This document shows positions 40,070 to 51,453 of a stretch of DNA of 64,000 bases, in pieces (position 1 is the stretch's first letter; every line of letters begins with the position of its first letter). This stretch comes from Yponomeuta sedellus (Eukaryota; Arthropoda; Insecta; Lepidoptera; Yponomeutidae). Below the pieces are notes generated by a model. The model was not told the DNA's origin. It searched no databases and was given only the letters and a program-made list of their open reading frames with translations. The DNA lies in contig OW203731.1 in assembly GCA_934045075.1 (NCBI GenBank), positions 16,755,570 through 16,819,569 of the forward strand. The letters are read 5' to 3'. A program made the translations under genes and the position numbers.

Positions 40070-40081
40070 AGTATCCATTGT

Positions 40082-40146
40082 GAAGTAACACAGAGACCTT
40101 TGCGTTTTAAGTACAAGAGTTCTAGTTCTTTATTATCTGGATCCAT
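40082..40146 (-). pseudogene. Start of a decayed gene of the composite element
   Basis: ATG at 40146-40144 opens 'MDPDNKELELLYLKRKGLCV' before the LINE insertion site. A TATA-like 'gcataaaagg' lies about 90 bases upstream. The opening resembles PIF/Harbinger transposase N-termini only loosely. Confidence 0.25.
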
Positions 40147-40264
40147 TGTCCGACTGCTTTGCCTGACTAGCAAGACATTAGATGGTAATTTCTTTCAAGA
40201 AGTCTTTATATTAGTTCCTAAGAAGGTGACCTTTTATGCAGTATGCAAGTCACGTTGCTCACGT

Positions 40265-40507
40265 CGGGATTCCTGGTCCGATCGGTGGGACCACGTGGTC
40301 TTAGAAAATGATAATTTATGTAGTCCGATTAGTTAATCGAACTAACCGGAAATCAAAAGTTGACGTCGTCCGATCGGTGGGACCAAATCCTATAAGAAAA
40401 TTATAGTTTGAATAGTCCGATTAGTTAATCGTACCAACTGGAAAAAAAATCATATCGTCCGATTGGTAGGACAAAGGCAGTCGGACCACTTGGCCAAAGG
40501 GGCATTC
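40265..40507 (-). repeat. Right inverted repeat of the composite element
   Basis: Contains two to three 'gtccgat(c/t)ggt(g/a)gga' modules; inverted match to 33583-33745. Confidence 0.6.
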
Positions 40508-40911
40508 CATAATTCATATTTGGCGGGCTTCTGGATGAATAATATAGATTTGTTTACTCCACTCACTCACTCTTTTCATTTTAGGCCAAGCGAAGCGCAC
40601 ATAAAAATTTTTTCGTTGAAAGTAATTAAAAAACTCCTGGACGGCGCGTGCTGCAGACTGAAATAACCCTGTTAGATCTTGTGTGGATTGTATTCCGGGA
40701 CATGGAGACGAGTTTCATCCTTTTCTGTGAGTAGAGCACCTTTTCTCTCACACAAATTATTTCCATAGCTCAGTATAAAACACTTATTACTATATTCATT
40801 TATATGACACAATCAACACCTCATCAATATTTAATAGGTACGTGGACTCTACACAGTTACGTTACGGGAGACTAACAGCGTGAAGGTCATGTCGCCGTAA
40901 ACTGCACCAAC

Positions 40912-41019
40912 CTGTGCCTGTTCTATAGCCCTGATTAGGAGTCTTCTCACTCGGCACCCATTGGCGCCGCGGCAGTGTTCCCAGCCAGAGCCATACATCG
41001 CATCGGGTAAAAGAGATGC
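40912..41019 (-). CDS. Receptor exon D (36 codons)
   Basis: Acceptor TTTGTTTTTCCGCAG^GCATCT; donor GGCACAG^GTTGGT. Encodes 'ASLLPDAMYGSGWEHCRG...' to 'RVRRLLIRAIEQAQ', the region between transmembrane segments 6 and 7 in odorant receptors. Phase 0 both sides. Without splicing the frame would end 20 codons later. Confidence 0.6.
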
Positions 41020-41642
41020 CTGCGGAAAAACAAACACTTTGGCTTTGAAACTTGTAAGTCTGTTAGAGGCAAGAAAAAGGATAAGTGTAGAAAAATTACG
41101 AATGAGTTATAAGTCATCGAAAATTAGATTAAATTGATTTAAGTTAAGGGTTCCAGATTGTATGCTCTACAAGTAGTTGTCACAGTTGTTAAGATTTCTC
41201 ATGTTCGCTCTTAGATAAAACGTATTATAAATGTTATGATTTTCATTCCATTGGTGGCGCTAGTTAGCGCCGCGAAGAGCCTTAATGCTAAGACTGCGTG
41301 TCAATCAATTTACATTAGATAAACCATGCATGTAAAGTCCGTCATTTGACTGTCTTACAATCCTCCACCAACCTGTGGATATATTTCTTTTCGAATACAG
41401 ACATAAAAACTTTTAAATTTGGTGAATGTTTTCTTACAGCCTTATTCCAATACGCGGTCTAAATTAAGTACTGGGATTGTTGCCAGGTTTAAACCCTCGA
41501 CCAAGTAAAATGTTATTACAAAACGAAGTTTATCGCTACGTCATGTACTATCTATGATAGGTACCTACTAAAGTTAAACTTCTGATACCCCTAGTTTATC
41601 TATGGACTAACCTCTAAATTGACGCTGTTTCGTGTGTGTGAT
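41020..41642. other. Host intron sequence
   Basis: AT-rich, between receptor exon D and the BEL/Pao element. Nothing else recognised. Confidence 0.5.
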
Positions 41643-42124
41643 TTTTTAGAATAGAAGTTTAATTTTGGAACGCGTTTTTGAAACGCAGCCTACTTGACAG
41701 TTGTCAGATGAGTCGGCACTTTGACCTCTTGTTCTTTGGTTGGAAAACGTGTGAAACGTTTGTTGGCCCAAGTTGGTGTGGCAATTAGATTGCCGGGCTT
41801 ATATCTTCGTTTGAAGTGTGAGATAAGTCGAGGGAAGATTCCCGTATTAACAGTGTTGGTGTTGGGCGACGGAGCGCCCAAAATAGTTAAAATATATTGT
41901 AATAAAAAGGGGTTTTGTGAAAGTGCACTACAGGCAGGCAGCTTTCTGGGGAAAGACCTCTTGGGGATAGACGAAGAAGTCTAGGGATCCCCAAACTTCA
42001 GTGCGCCCATCCCGGACGGCGCCGGCTGCCAAGTCGAGAGGCGTCGACGCAGACAAACTTTGTAAGTGATTGGATTTTTATTAGTTTTTAAGTATTAGTA
42101 TTTAAGTGGGTCCTTTACCCAACA
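41643..42124 (+). repeat. 5' LTR of the older BEL/Pao element
   Basis: Ends '...tttacccaaca'. The first dinucleotide is TT where the 3' copy has TG. Open plus-strand frames inside are LTR sequence, not genes. Confidence 0.92.
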
Positions 42125-42514
42125 TTTGCAGGCAGCAGTGCAGCGGTTAATCCCTTAACCCTGTGGGAAACATACACTTTGTATGTTAACTTCGTTTTTC
42201 CATACATTTGTAGGTTACTTTTGTATGTTACTCTGTAGGCTATTTTGGCCAACTTTGTTTACAACTGTGTAACAGTTAAGTTGCAATTATTGTTTGCAAA
42301 GGATCTATGTGTTATTATTTGCAATTGTTGTATATTAATAGCATATAGTAGTAATTGAGTTATAAGTAAATATTGTTGTTTGCATTGCTAGTTTGTAGTA
42401 CTAACTAGTTCTAAACAATTAAAGTTGTATGTTGGTTGCCCTGCTAGTGTGAGCTTTTGTCGAGGTTTATTCTCATCACTGTGTTTGATTTGTTTTTTTT
42501 TTGTGATCCACGCG
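42125..42514 (+). other. Untranslated leader of the older BEL/Pao element
   Basis: Lies between the LTR and the gag ATG. The primer-binding site is expected at 42125, but the matching tRNA cannot be named. Confidence 0.5.
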
Positions 42515-44197
42515 ATGGTAAGGGCTACACTAGCCAGTGAACTGCGGTGGTTTGTCGCTGTTCAGGGACTGCTGTCTCGGACTGACAGGGATGATGCCGT
42601 CCTTGAGCGAGCGCAACAATTGGGGCAACACACGGCCACTTCTGAAGCAGCCGTGATAGCGCGGGCAGATGGTCATCCAGCTCCCAGCACTGAGGTATTT
42701 TCGGGCTACGAGCGGGATCTGGCCCAAATAATGGAAATAGAGAACTCCGTTGTCCAGGCGACCTGCGACATACGGAGATGACGGTCAGGTGGTACTGTAC
42801 CAAGTAAGCCCCTACCTATGGAAGGGTCCGCGGTCACAGGCAGGCTTCCCACTCTCCAGCTCACTCACTTTAGTGGGGCTGTTGAGGAGTGGGTTGCTTT
42901 TAAAAATATGTTCACCTCGCTGGTTGATTCCAGGCAGGATTTGACACCGGGACAGAAGATGGCTTACCTTTTGTCGAATTTAGAGGGCAAGTCGAGGGCC
43001 ATCGTCCACCATCTGAAGGTCATGGACGACCACTACGAGACAGCATGGGAGCTGCTCAACAAGCGTTACCAGAACGCTCGTCCGCTGGCGGACGCACATG
43101 CAGGTCAGTTGTTGGGCCTACCAAAGGTCACCAACCGGGCACATTTGCGGGGGCAGCAGTTGACACTGGTCACTGTTGCATGTAACGCGTTACGAACGCT
43201 AAATTTGCCTGTGGATGAGTGGTCCTTTCTATTAGTGCACATAATTTTGACTAAGTTACCGGCCGACATCCGCGTACGGTTTGAACGGGAGTCGGCAGAA
43301 AGGGAAGGCGATGGATTGCCCAAGTTCACGGACTTGATGAAGTTTTTGGAGTTTGAGGCCAGGGTCGTGGAGACCTCACAACCGGACTTGGAGCACTCAG
43401 CGGCGCCAACGTGTAGGTGTGGCGCCTCACAAAGGCGCAGGGTGTCCCAGCCAGCGCAGCCGCCACGAGGACGCACTACGGCGCGCTTGGCGGCACTGGC
43501 GGCGGCCGGGAGAGACTCGGCATGTTTGCAATGTGGCCACATGGGGCATACACTGCTGCAGTGGAATGACTGGCAAGGTTTGGCAGTAACTGATAGGCGG
43601 CGCATGGTAAAGCGCAATAGCCTGTGCTTTGGCTGTCTGGGGGACCATTTTCAAAGGAATTGCCTCAGGCCCCAGCCTTGTCGTGCGTGCGGTGGGCCTC
43701 ACCACTTATTGTTGTGTGCCAATATGTCGGGGGTGAACTCTCCGACGGCACAACCGTGGCGGCCTACGGGCGGGGGTCCCTCAGGGCGAGGCCCCCCGCC
43801 TGACTGGAGGAGGAGTCCTCCACAAGGCGCGTCAACACACCGGGAGGAGTTGTACCAGGTACATGCGCGGGGGCCCATGGGGGGCCCCGCGCCTGCCTGT
43901 TACCATGCAGCCGGTACGAGTGTGAGTCGGGCCCCTATGGGCGGGGGCCAGACGGTCGATTTGAGGAGAGGTTCTCCTTCCTGCGCACCGGTTCCTGCGC
44001 GTGCTAGCGTAGAGCGGAGCGGCTTAGAGGTGCCGCAGCGGTCCTCTCCGCCGTGCCACGAGTACCCACGGTTGGAGTACCACCCGCCGTATTACAGGTA
44101 CGGTAAGACTGCAGGGTATACCCTGCCTAGGATGGCGATGTGCACTCGCCAGCCACATTACGAGCAGGGGCCCCCCTACGGAAGGGGGAGTCTGTAA
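42515..44197 (+). pseudogene. BEL/Pao gag with one in-frame stop
   Basis: From ATG 42515 a helical N-terminus ('RDDAVLERAQQLGQHTATSE') reads to a TGA at 42779-42781. The same frame continues from there through the Gag core typical of BEL/Pao ('LQLTHFSGAVEEWVAFKNMF', 'AYLLSNLEGKSRAIVHHL', 'YETAWELLNKRYQNAR') and Cys/His knuckles ('CLQCGHMGHTLLQWNDW', 'CFGCLGDHFQRNC', 'CRACGGPHHLLLC'). It ends in a long Gly/Pro-rich tail that stops at 44197. Builds particles and packages RNA. Confidence 0.85.
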
Positions 44198-46926
44198 CTA
44201 GCCTGCCCCTCTGGAAGCGCAGAACTGAGGACGGTTCTGCTGCCAACTGCGGTGGTCCGTGTATGGGGCCTCCAGGGAGATTCGGTTACTTTCAGGGCCC
44301 TGCTGGACTCCGGGGCCCAGGGATGTCTACTATCAACACGAGTGGCTGAGCATTGAGTTTACACTCGGTACACTCTTCTACGCTGAGGATTTCGGCCATG
44401 TCCATGGTAATGGATACCATTGTAGGATGGCAGCCATCTGCAGATCTGCCCTCTGGTGTACGGTCGTGCACGTTGGATCTGGATCTGGCCGATCCACTTT
44501 TCTACCATCCCGCTTCAGTGGACCTACTCCTGGGGTCCACTGGAGCGTCGACAGGGGTGTCATTGAATCGGTGCTTGCATTCCGGTCCCAAATTGCACAG
44601 TGATCTCATGGACATTATACCGAACTTTAGAAGACATCAGGTGGTGTTTGGAGCGGACATCCGGATGATGTTTCGGCAGACGGTTATCCACCCAGATGAC
44701 GGGCGTTTCCAGCCGAATCTCTGGCGTGTACACCCGGAGGACCCAGTGACCCTCTACGAGCTCAACACCAACACATATGGGTTGAAGTCCAGCCCTTATA
44801 TTGCAATTCACTGCTTGTTGGAGCTGGCAGAGCGGGAACGCGTGCGCTTTCCCCGCGCGGCCGCTGTGTTGGCGCGCGACCTTTATGTCGACGATATGTG
44901 CACCGGGGCCCAAAGTATCGAGGAGGCTCTCATACTGCGAGACGAATTAATTGCCATTCTAGCATCAGGAGGCTACGAGCTGCGGAAATGGTTGTCTAAC
45001 GAGCCTGGTCTGTTGGAGGGTATCCCTGAGGATCACCAACAGAACCCTAATTTGTTTCAGAATGTGGATGATCCCAACATGATAGCGGTGTTACGAATGT
45101 GGTACCAACCCGTTAATGACATTTTCACGTTCCAGGTGGATCTGGAGCCCCAGAGGGTCTGGAGTAAACGGACAGTGCTGTCCACCATAGCCCGTATGTT
45201 TGATCCAAACGGGTGGATCAGTCTAGTGATCTTCCTGGCCAAGTGTCTGCTGCAGCAGCTCTGGATTATGGGCGTCTCGTGGGACGAGCCGCTCATCGGG
45301 CCACCACTGGACACCTGGCTTGCGCTGATATCCTCGATGGAGGAGGTCAACCGGGTTGCCCTGCCTCGTCGGATTCTACCACGGGGCAAATATCAGGCAA
45401 GTCTGCATGGATTTTGTGATGCATCCGAGCGGAGGTACGCTGCGGTGGTGTATCTGCGTACGATTGATTCGGAGGACGACCGGGTCAACGTAGCTTTACT
45501 CTTGGCGAAGAGCAATGTTGCTCCAATTAGGACTCGTCTGACCATACCAAAGCTAGAGTCGAGCGGAGCTCATCTGTTGTCCAGATTGTTAAGTCACGTC
45601 TCTCGTGAGTTGGCTGCCACAGTTGACATCTGGGATGTCTTCGCATGGTCAGACAGTCAAGTCCCGCTGGCCTGGTTGCGCACGGTGCCACATACTTTGG
45701 AGGTCTTCGTGGGAAACCGAGTTTCCCAGATACAGAACATTGGTATCCCCATCATCTGGAGACACGTCCCAGGTGATTGGAACCCCGCGGACTGTGCTTC
45801 CCGGGGCTGCACAGCTCCCGAATTGGTGTCTTGTTCACTTTGGTGGGGACCGGCCTAGTTGGAGGAACCAGAGACTTCGTGGCCTGTCCAGCAGGTGGAT
45901 AGGTCCATTCACGTTTTACCTGGCGTGCGGGTTCACGCCCTGGCTGTGGAGACAGCCTTAGATCCCGACTGGCTGCCTGGGCGGTATAGCAGTCTGGATA
46001 AACTTCTGGCGGTTACCAGCTCCGAGTGAAAAACTTTTGTCCCCAGTTGTGCAGAGAAACGCGCTGCTGCACTGGATTCGCATCGTGCAGGCGGACCGCT
46101 TCGAGGCTGAACTTCGGATTCTGCGCGAGGGTCGCGCCAATCTCAAGGGAGCGGTCGCCAGGTTAAATCCCTTTACGGATTCGGAGGGACTTTTGCGTGT
46201 TGGGGGTCGGCTTCGTAATCACTTATTCGCTCCGACAATGGTTCAAACTACAAAGGTACCATAAACTATCTAAAGGATGTTAATGTATTTTTAGAAAATA
46301 ATTGTGATAGTTTAAGTCAAGTCGTCGCCCGGAAAGGGGTAACTTGGCGGTTTAGTCACCCAAATTGCCCCCACTGGGAAGGTATCTTTGAAGCTGCCGT
46401 CAAGTGAGCGAAGACTCATATCCGCCGCGTGATCGGAGAGACTGTCCTGACGTTTGAGGAGCTTGCTACTGTATTTTGTAAAGTAGAGGCGGTCCTCAAT
46501 TCTCGTCTTCTCGGTCCACTGTCCCCTGATCCAAACGATCTAGAGGTCCTCACTCCTGGCCATTTTTTGATTGAGCAGTCACTTACTGCGCTGCCAGAAT
46601 ACCCATGGAGGTATAAACGTACGTCACGGTTGTCACGTTTTCAAATGTTGCAACAAATGGGCCAGGACTTTTGGAAGCGTTGGTCGGTTGAATAACTGCA
46701 TCTGTTGCAGCAAAGGGTGAAGTGGACAGACAGGACCGAGCCTCCTAGGGAAGGGGATTTGGTACTTTTGAAGGAGGCCAATTGGCCATCCTTGTTTTGG
46801 CGCCGGGGGCGCATTATAAAGTTGCTATTTGGGGAAGACGGAACTCCACGCGTCGCGAATGTGGTGGTCGATGGTTCAATTCTGCGACGAGCCATAGCAA
46901 CTCTTTCTCGCCTCCCGGTTGATTAA
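44198..46926 (+). pseudogene. BEL/Pao pol remnant (PR-RT-RH-IN), deleted and frameshifted
   Basis: A short protease trace ('LLDSGAQGCLL', ~44296-44330) is followed by a gap: the N-terminal half of RT is missing. RT resumes near 44590 with 'GADIRMMFRQ' and catalytic 'YVDDMCTGA' (~44884). RNase H follows ('GFCDASERRYAAVVYL', ~45412; 'NPADCASRGC', ~45780), ending at a stop 45856-45858. The integrase is reduced: its N-terminal domain is broken and an internal deletion lies near 46210-46260. Fragments 'SDNGSNYKG' and 'HPNCPHWEGIFEAAVK' retain the second Asp and Glu. A C-terminal 'LLLKEANWPSLFWRRGRI'-like module (46740-46920) remains. Confidence 0.85.
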
Positions 46927-46963
46927 GCTAGCGGCCTGAGCTTGTCAGCCCGGAGCGGGAAGA

Positions 46964-47445
46964 TGTTTAGAATAGAAGTTTAATTTTGGAACGCGTTTTT
47001 GGAACGCAGCCTACTTGACAGTTGTCAGATGAGTCGGCACTTTGACCTCTTGTTCTTTGGTTGGAAAACGTGTGAAACGTTTGTTGGCCCAAATTGGTGT
47101 GGCAATTAGATTGCCGGGCTTATATCTTCGTGTGAAGTGTGAGATAAGTCCAGGGAAGGTTCCCGTATTAACAGTGTTGGTGTTGGGCGACGGATCGCCC
47201 AAAATAGTTAAAATATATTGTGATGAAACGCGGTGTCGTGAAAGTGCACTGCAGGTAGGTAGCTTTCTGGGGAAAGAGCTCTTGGGGATAGACGGGGAAG
47301 TCTAGGGATCCTCAAACCTCAGTGCACCCATCCCGGACGGCGCCGGCTGCCAAGTCGAGAGGCGTCAACGCAGACAAACTTTGTAGGTGATTGTATTTTT
47401 ATTATTTTTTAAGTATTAGTATGTAAGTGGGTCCTATACCCAACA
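46964..47445 (+). repeat. 3' LTR of the older BEL/Pao element
   Basis: TGTTTAGAATAG to ...ATACCCAACA, 482 bp, same length as the 5' LTR. Followed by GTGAT. Confidence 0.93.
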
Positions 47446-48379
47446 GTGATAGATTGCAATAAATAATTTTATCATTTTGTTAAATTAATTAAATAACCTA
47501 CCATTTTTTAATTAAAATTTTAATATCTTTTATATCTAAAAAACACATAAGGTAAATAAATTAATTTAAATATAATAAAATAACAAATTCTATGTATGAA
47601 CTTTTTATTGTGTTTGACTGTATGCTATAGATACATTTATGGGTAGATACGTTAATGCAATTGTGCACAAAAATCGATTTTGTGCTGTCTATATCCTGCA
47701 CACATTAGCAATTTCAGAGCATGAGAAGTGAAACAAAAAACTGTTTATACTTGCATTTGTGTTTGTATTAGTAAAGTCGTATTATCTGATAAGGTGCAAG
47801 TACCCCAGGAATTATATGTACTGTTTTAGTCGAGTGTTTATGTAAATTGGACCAAATGACTCTACGTTAGTTTTCTACTCCTCCTTGGGAGGAACTGTAC
47901 AATATGGGCAGCAGTAAACAGAAATATATAAAAGCAAAACTTAACGTAACCTACAGGTTTTTGGGGTGAAGTTTTTTTATGAAGTTTGGCTTCCCCACAC
48001 CTGTTTGTTCCAGATCCATAATTTATCTTAGGTTTACTATTTTTATACTTATTTTTTTGTACAATGGAAAGAATCCTTATATTAAATAACCAGTTATTGC
48101 AGAAAAGAAGTCGGAAATTTTTGTGCCAAATCTTTATTTATTTAATTTTTTTTATTGTAGGCATATAACAGTTATATTTATGGTATTCATTTAAAATCTC
48201 AATTCAAGGGCCCCATATCAGAATACCCAACCCTCCCCCCCCGCGCCCATCCCTCCCTGCTAGTGGCCATCTCCGCCAATGGATGGAACAGTAATTATAT
48301 ATAATTTTGGTTTCAGAGGATGGACAAGTTTACAATATTATCACTAGTCTGATAGTAACTAATTACTAAATTAAATCAC
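47446..48379. other. Host intron sequence
   Basis: Very AT-rich, with a C-rich patch near 48231-48262. No gene or element recognised. Confidence 0.5.
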
Positions 48380-48487
48380 CTCGGCTGTTACATCGCCGGC
48401 GTTCCACATGAACATGCCTGTGCAGGAAAGCACCGCAGCGGCCGTAGTCATAGTAAAGAGGGTTTTGAATAATGATCGGTCGGATTC
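48380..48487 (-). CDS. Receptor exon C (36 codons)
   Basis: Acceptor CACCTATTTGCAG^GAATCC; donor ACAGCCGAG^GTGATT. Encodes 'ESDRSLFKTLFTMTTAAAVL' and then 'SCTGMFMWNAGDVTAE', a transmembrane segment ending in an acidic residue that joins exon D in phase 0. Unspliced, it would hit a stop two codons after the donor. Confidence 0.55.
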
Positions 48488-49128
48488 CTGCAAATAGGTG
48501 TGATGCAATGGTCAGAATTTAAACTTACTGACGAATATCATGTTGTACATATAGATGTCGATGTATATTTTAAAAGTGAAAGTGACCATTCTCAGAGTAT
48601 CACCTCATATAAGATTTTTGTTATGTCTTGCATAAAAAAATATTTTTAATTAATACCTAAATACAATTGGAATTATTCATTTACAAAAACTCAAGAGCTT
48701 TAATATGCTTTTGGAGAAACATATTTAGAAGAACGGTGTCGTATTTACGAAGTTTTCTTGACATGTAATGCATTTTTCTCAAAAAAACTTGACTAATTCT
48801 GTTGCAAAATGAAGTTGTTGCAAAATGAATGAAGTTACAAGAAATAATTTCTTTATGATATGTGAGGTTTGTGAATCATTTTTAAATGGAATATCGCGTT
48901 GAGAAATTATACATTTGCATTTTGTTCTCAGAAAATTTGTCGCACTTTCGAAGCGTATGCTTGTTTTTGTAATTTATCGGCGGAGGCAAAAAAAAGTTGT
49001 GCACCAATGTGTTGTAGGGTTGGCTTGATTTATATACCTAAGTATTTATTTTTCGGTAAAAAAGTATTTTTATGGCCAGTCCAAATTTCTCAGTGCAGGT
49101 TTTAAATGACGTTTAATTTTTAACCAAC
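48488..49128. other. Host intron sequence between receptor exons B and C
   Basis: AT-rich; no other feature seen. Confidence 0.5.
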
Positions 49129-49225
49129 CATTATTTGTATCAGCATCAACGTCAAGACACAGTTGCACGTAAGAAGTTGACCAAAGTATAGAATTTGAAA
49201 TGCCTTTTGGGCGTCGTCGGTGCAT
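49129..49225 (-). CDS. Receptor exon B (97 nt)
   Basis: Acceptor CTACAATTTCAG^ATGCAC; weak donor CAAATAATG^GTTGGT. The first base completes the Arg codon begun in exon A. It then reads 'CTDDAQKAFQILYFGQLLTC' and 'NCVLTLMLIQIM', a hydrophobic segment like odorant receptor TM5/6. Phases 2 in, 0 out. Confidence 0.55.
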
Positions 49226-49757
49226 CTGAAATTGTAGATATTGTGTCAGAAAAAAAAAAATGTTCAACGCAAATACTATCCACTGTCTGCGAGTCGTTGG
49301 TCGAGGTGTAGTGGAGTAAAATACAGCGAAATCTGCACTCATATCCAATAATTGGTTTTTATAGCAAATGCACCAATATTCATCCCAGAATGTTCCTTGG
49401 CTATATTCATAGGACCAAAATTTATCTGGAAAACCACTAACAACAGTGATTCATTCCATTCGCATTTTATTTCGAACGACCCTTGTGAACGACTTAAGCG
49501 TGATGTTAGGTAGCCTGAATTTTACACGGGAACATACGCTACAATTAAGGTAACATTTGTACAATTCCAAGGAACAACTCGCTCTGTTGATGGAATTGAG
49601 AAAGAGGTAAAATTTAAAGAATATGTTTTTTGACCAAGAACCCTACTGTAACTTGTTGAAAGCTACTCCGGTCCGGTTAAACTATGAACTATTTTTGGCA
49701 AAGAAACCACAACCACAAAATATTGAGAGTTGTGTTTAAAAATGTAACTATGCCCAC

Positions 49758-50055
49758 CGTAAAGTGTTAGCATGCACTTTAAAACCGATCTTTAAAGACT
49801 TCTCGTACATCTCCTCTTTAATAGTCTGGCCCAAATCTTGATCGAAGATCTGGTTCAAACTGTAAAAGTAATGTTGCAGGTTTTTGTATTGGTGACTCAG
49901 GCATGTGGTCAGTATTAGCACCAGAATGTATAAACACGATACTCTCAGTAAGAATAGGACCCAAGTGATGTTTAAAATAAAGCTGATTAATGCGGCGAGT
50001 AAGCTAGTGTCTGTTGTATCTGGCCAGGCTGGTATAATTGTGATGAAGTTGGTTC
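49758..50055 (-). CDS. Receptor exon A (298 nt)
   Basis: Acceptor with a long pyrimidine tract (AGTTTTTTTTTTTTCAG^GAACC); donor TTTACG^GTGGGC. Encodes an extracellular piece ('TNFITIIPAWPDTTDTS'), a long transmembrane segment ('LNITWVLFLLRVSCLYILVL') and a cytoplasmic loop ('HQYKNLQHYFYSLNQIFDQD'). This is the TM4-loop layout of insect chemosensory receptors. Ends inside an Arg codon. Confidence 0.55.
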
Positions 50056-50069
50056 CTGAAAAAAAAAAA

Positions 50070-50528
50070 ACTATTTTAGGTTATACCGGCACTGTGGTTA
50101 CTAATACATTCGGCCCGTTTTTCTGCTGCTGCGAGCAAAATACTTTGGATGGTCAAGTCCGCGGCAGTGAGCCGGCTCTCATCTTACAATCGAGATGTAC
50201 CCAATCTATCCTGCTTGGGGAGACACAACGTCACGCTAAAAGTTTTATCCCATTATAAATCGGTATGTAAACCGAGATCGTTATCGTTCTGTTATACCCT
50301 TGCCTTCTATAGACATTTGCTTAATCATCCCTCCTTCAATACTCAGAACATTTTCTCATAATCAAGTCCCTCAGACACCTATTGTTTTTTAGTCTCAATC
50401 CATACTCCGTCGCGCTACGCCGGTCCTGAAATTCCTGTATTCATTATTCAATTTTATAAAAGTTTTATTTTCTACTGTGTAGTTCAAAATCTTTTTTTTT
50501 TAAACTCAAAAACCGAGACCCGATAACA
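50070..50528 (+). repeat. Probable 5' LTR of the errantivirus-like element
   Basis: Inferred from the primer-binding-like site at 50530 and a TATA-like 'tttataaaag' near 50454. The 3' LTR is outside the window, so the boundaries are approximate. The left edge must lie beyond the receptor exon A acceptor. Confidence 0.5.
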
Positions 50529-50529
50529 T

Positions 50530-51453
50530 TGGTGGCAGCGATAAGGGATCAGCGGTTGGCGCGAGTTTTATAAGTTGTCGAAAATTGTACCTATTCTCAA
50601 TTCTGTAAATTATTCAGTTTCGTAAATTTTTCATAGACGGTCACAGAAAATTACTTCTTCTAAAAAGTCTATAACTTCAAAGCGATTCATTTTCTCACAA
50701 AACTCCGCAGTAAACACAATACTAATCACAAACTCCAACCAAAACCATACGACAAAAAGGTGAACACAAAGTGAAGTGAACCAAATGACAGATGACAGTT
50801 CTATTATATCTAAGTACACGTAAAGTCACCAATATTGGCTAATTACACTTAGCTAAGTACCATTTCATACTCCACTTGATAATATTCGATTCTGAATACG
50901 TAATATTTCTAAGTACGTGATTTTGACATTTCTGAGACCGGTCTTAGCTTAGTTTTCTTCTCTGAATGTCAGCCCTAGTCCCTTCAATATTCTACATCCA
51001 CGGCGCAAAGAGTCATCGCCGAGTTCTACTCCCCGTCTACAATGTTCCAGTTTATAAATCTACCAATCCTGTGAGTTACAACATAATATTTTACCACAAA
51101 CAATTCAGTGAACATTGTAATAGTATAAGAAATCTATAACCAATACGTATGTGACTCCTATTTAAGATTGTGTATCCGAATAAATGAGACAGTTATTATC
51201 GAGCAGTCAGAACGTTTTATTGTATACAAACACCCGTGAAAAAACAATCGTCGTTCTGTGCTAATTAATCATAGGTACTTTCTAATAATAACATTTAATT
51301 ACATTCCTAAGATCAGAACGCAAACTGCTTGCTCATTATTCCTGTGAACAAATTCTTATCTCGTTCTTAAACAACGTCATTACTCGGACGTGTTGTTGTC
51401 CCAATTAGCTAACAAAACATTTTTGATGTTATTAAACATGTCGATTCGTAGAA
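50530..51453 (+). other. Leader region of the errantivirus-like element
   Basis: About 0.9 kb between the primer site and gag, long for this family. It may contain an unrelated insertion. A minus-strand frame at 50640-50700 ('MNRFEVIDFLEEV') is protein-like but unassigned. A TATA-like 'cctatttaag' and AATAAA occur near 51160-51186. Confidence 0.4.

Larger units (their letters stand above)
33583..40507. mobile_element. Composite DNA transposon bounded by long inverted repeats
   Basis: The left end (33583-33745) and right end (40265-40507) are inverted relatives: 'ccacgtggtccgactgccttt', 'accaatcgga' and 'ccagttggt' recur in mirror order. Within each end the 'ATCGGAC...CCAGTTGGT' module is itself repeated. 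About 1.2 kb of native interior survives. The rest is an LTR retrotransposon (34545-38480) and a truncated LINE (38763-40069). Minus-strand coding relics in the interior suggest a decayed gene. The superfamily cannot be named. Confidence 0.5.
41643..47445 (+). mobile_element. BEL/Pao LTR retrotransposon (older copy)
   Basis: Two 482-bp LTRs (41643-42124 and 46964-47445) are flanked by the same pentamer GTGAT (41638-41642 and 47446-47450). By eye they differ at roughly 28 positions, about 6%. Internal sequence encodes gag, a protease scrap, RT, RNase H and a deleted integrase, with BEL/Pao-type motifs. Inserted in the receptor gene intron between exons C and D, opposite to the gene. Confidence 0.93.
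32935..50055 (-). other. Odorant-receptor-like host gene, 3' portion spread over five exons
   Basis: Five minus-strand segments (50055-49758, 49225-49129, 48487-48380, 41019-40912, 32994-32935) each sit between splice-like sites. Their phases join without a break: 1-in/2-out, 2/0, 0/0, 0/0, 0/0. Joined in that order they read as the second half of an insect seven-transmembrane chemosensory receptor: a transmembrane segment and loop, another two hydrophobic segments, then 'AEASLLPDAMYGSGWEHC' and 'RRLLIRAIEQAQ' followed by 'APVVMKIFGIFEVSYATYV'. That ending pattern (acidic-Leu-Tyr-Trp, RAQ-like, phase-0 intron) is typical of lepidopteran odorant receptors. Exons 5' of 50055 and the final exon are not in view. 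Large introns are filled with transposons. Confidence 0.55.

Noticed and set aside
41721..41984. 87-aa ORF repeated at 47042-47305
   Set aside because: Both lie in the LTRs of the BEL/Pao element. Repetition is due to the LTR pair, and the frames diverge without constraint.
49070..49348. A 92-aa minus-strand ORF as a gene
   Set aside because: Part of it overlaps receptor exon B in a different frame. The receptor frame is supported by splice phase and neighbours.
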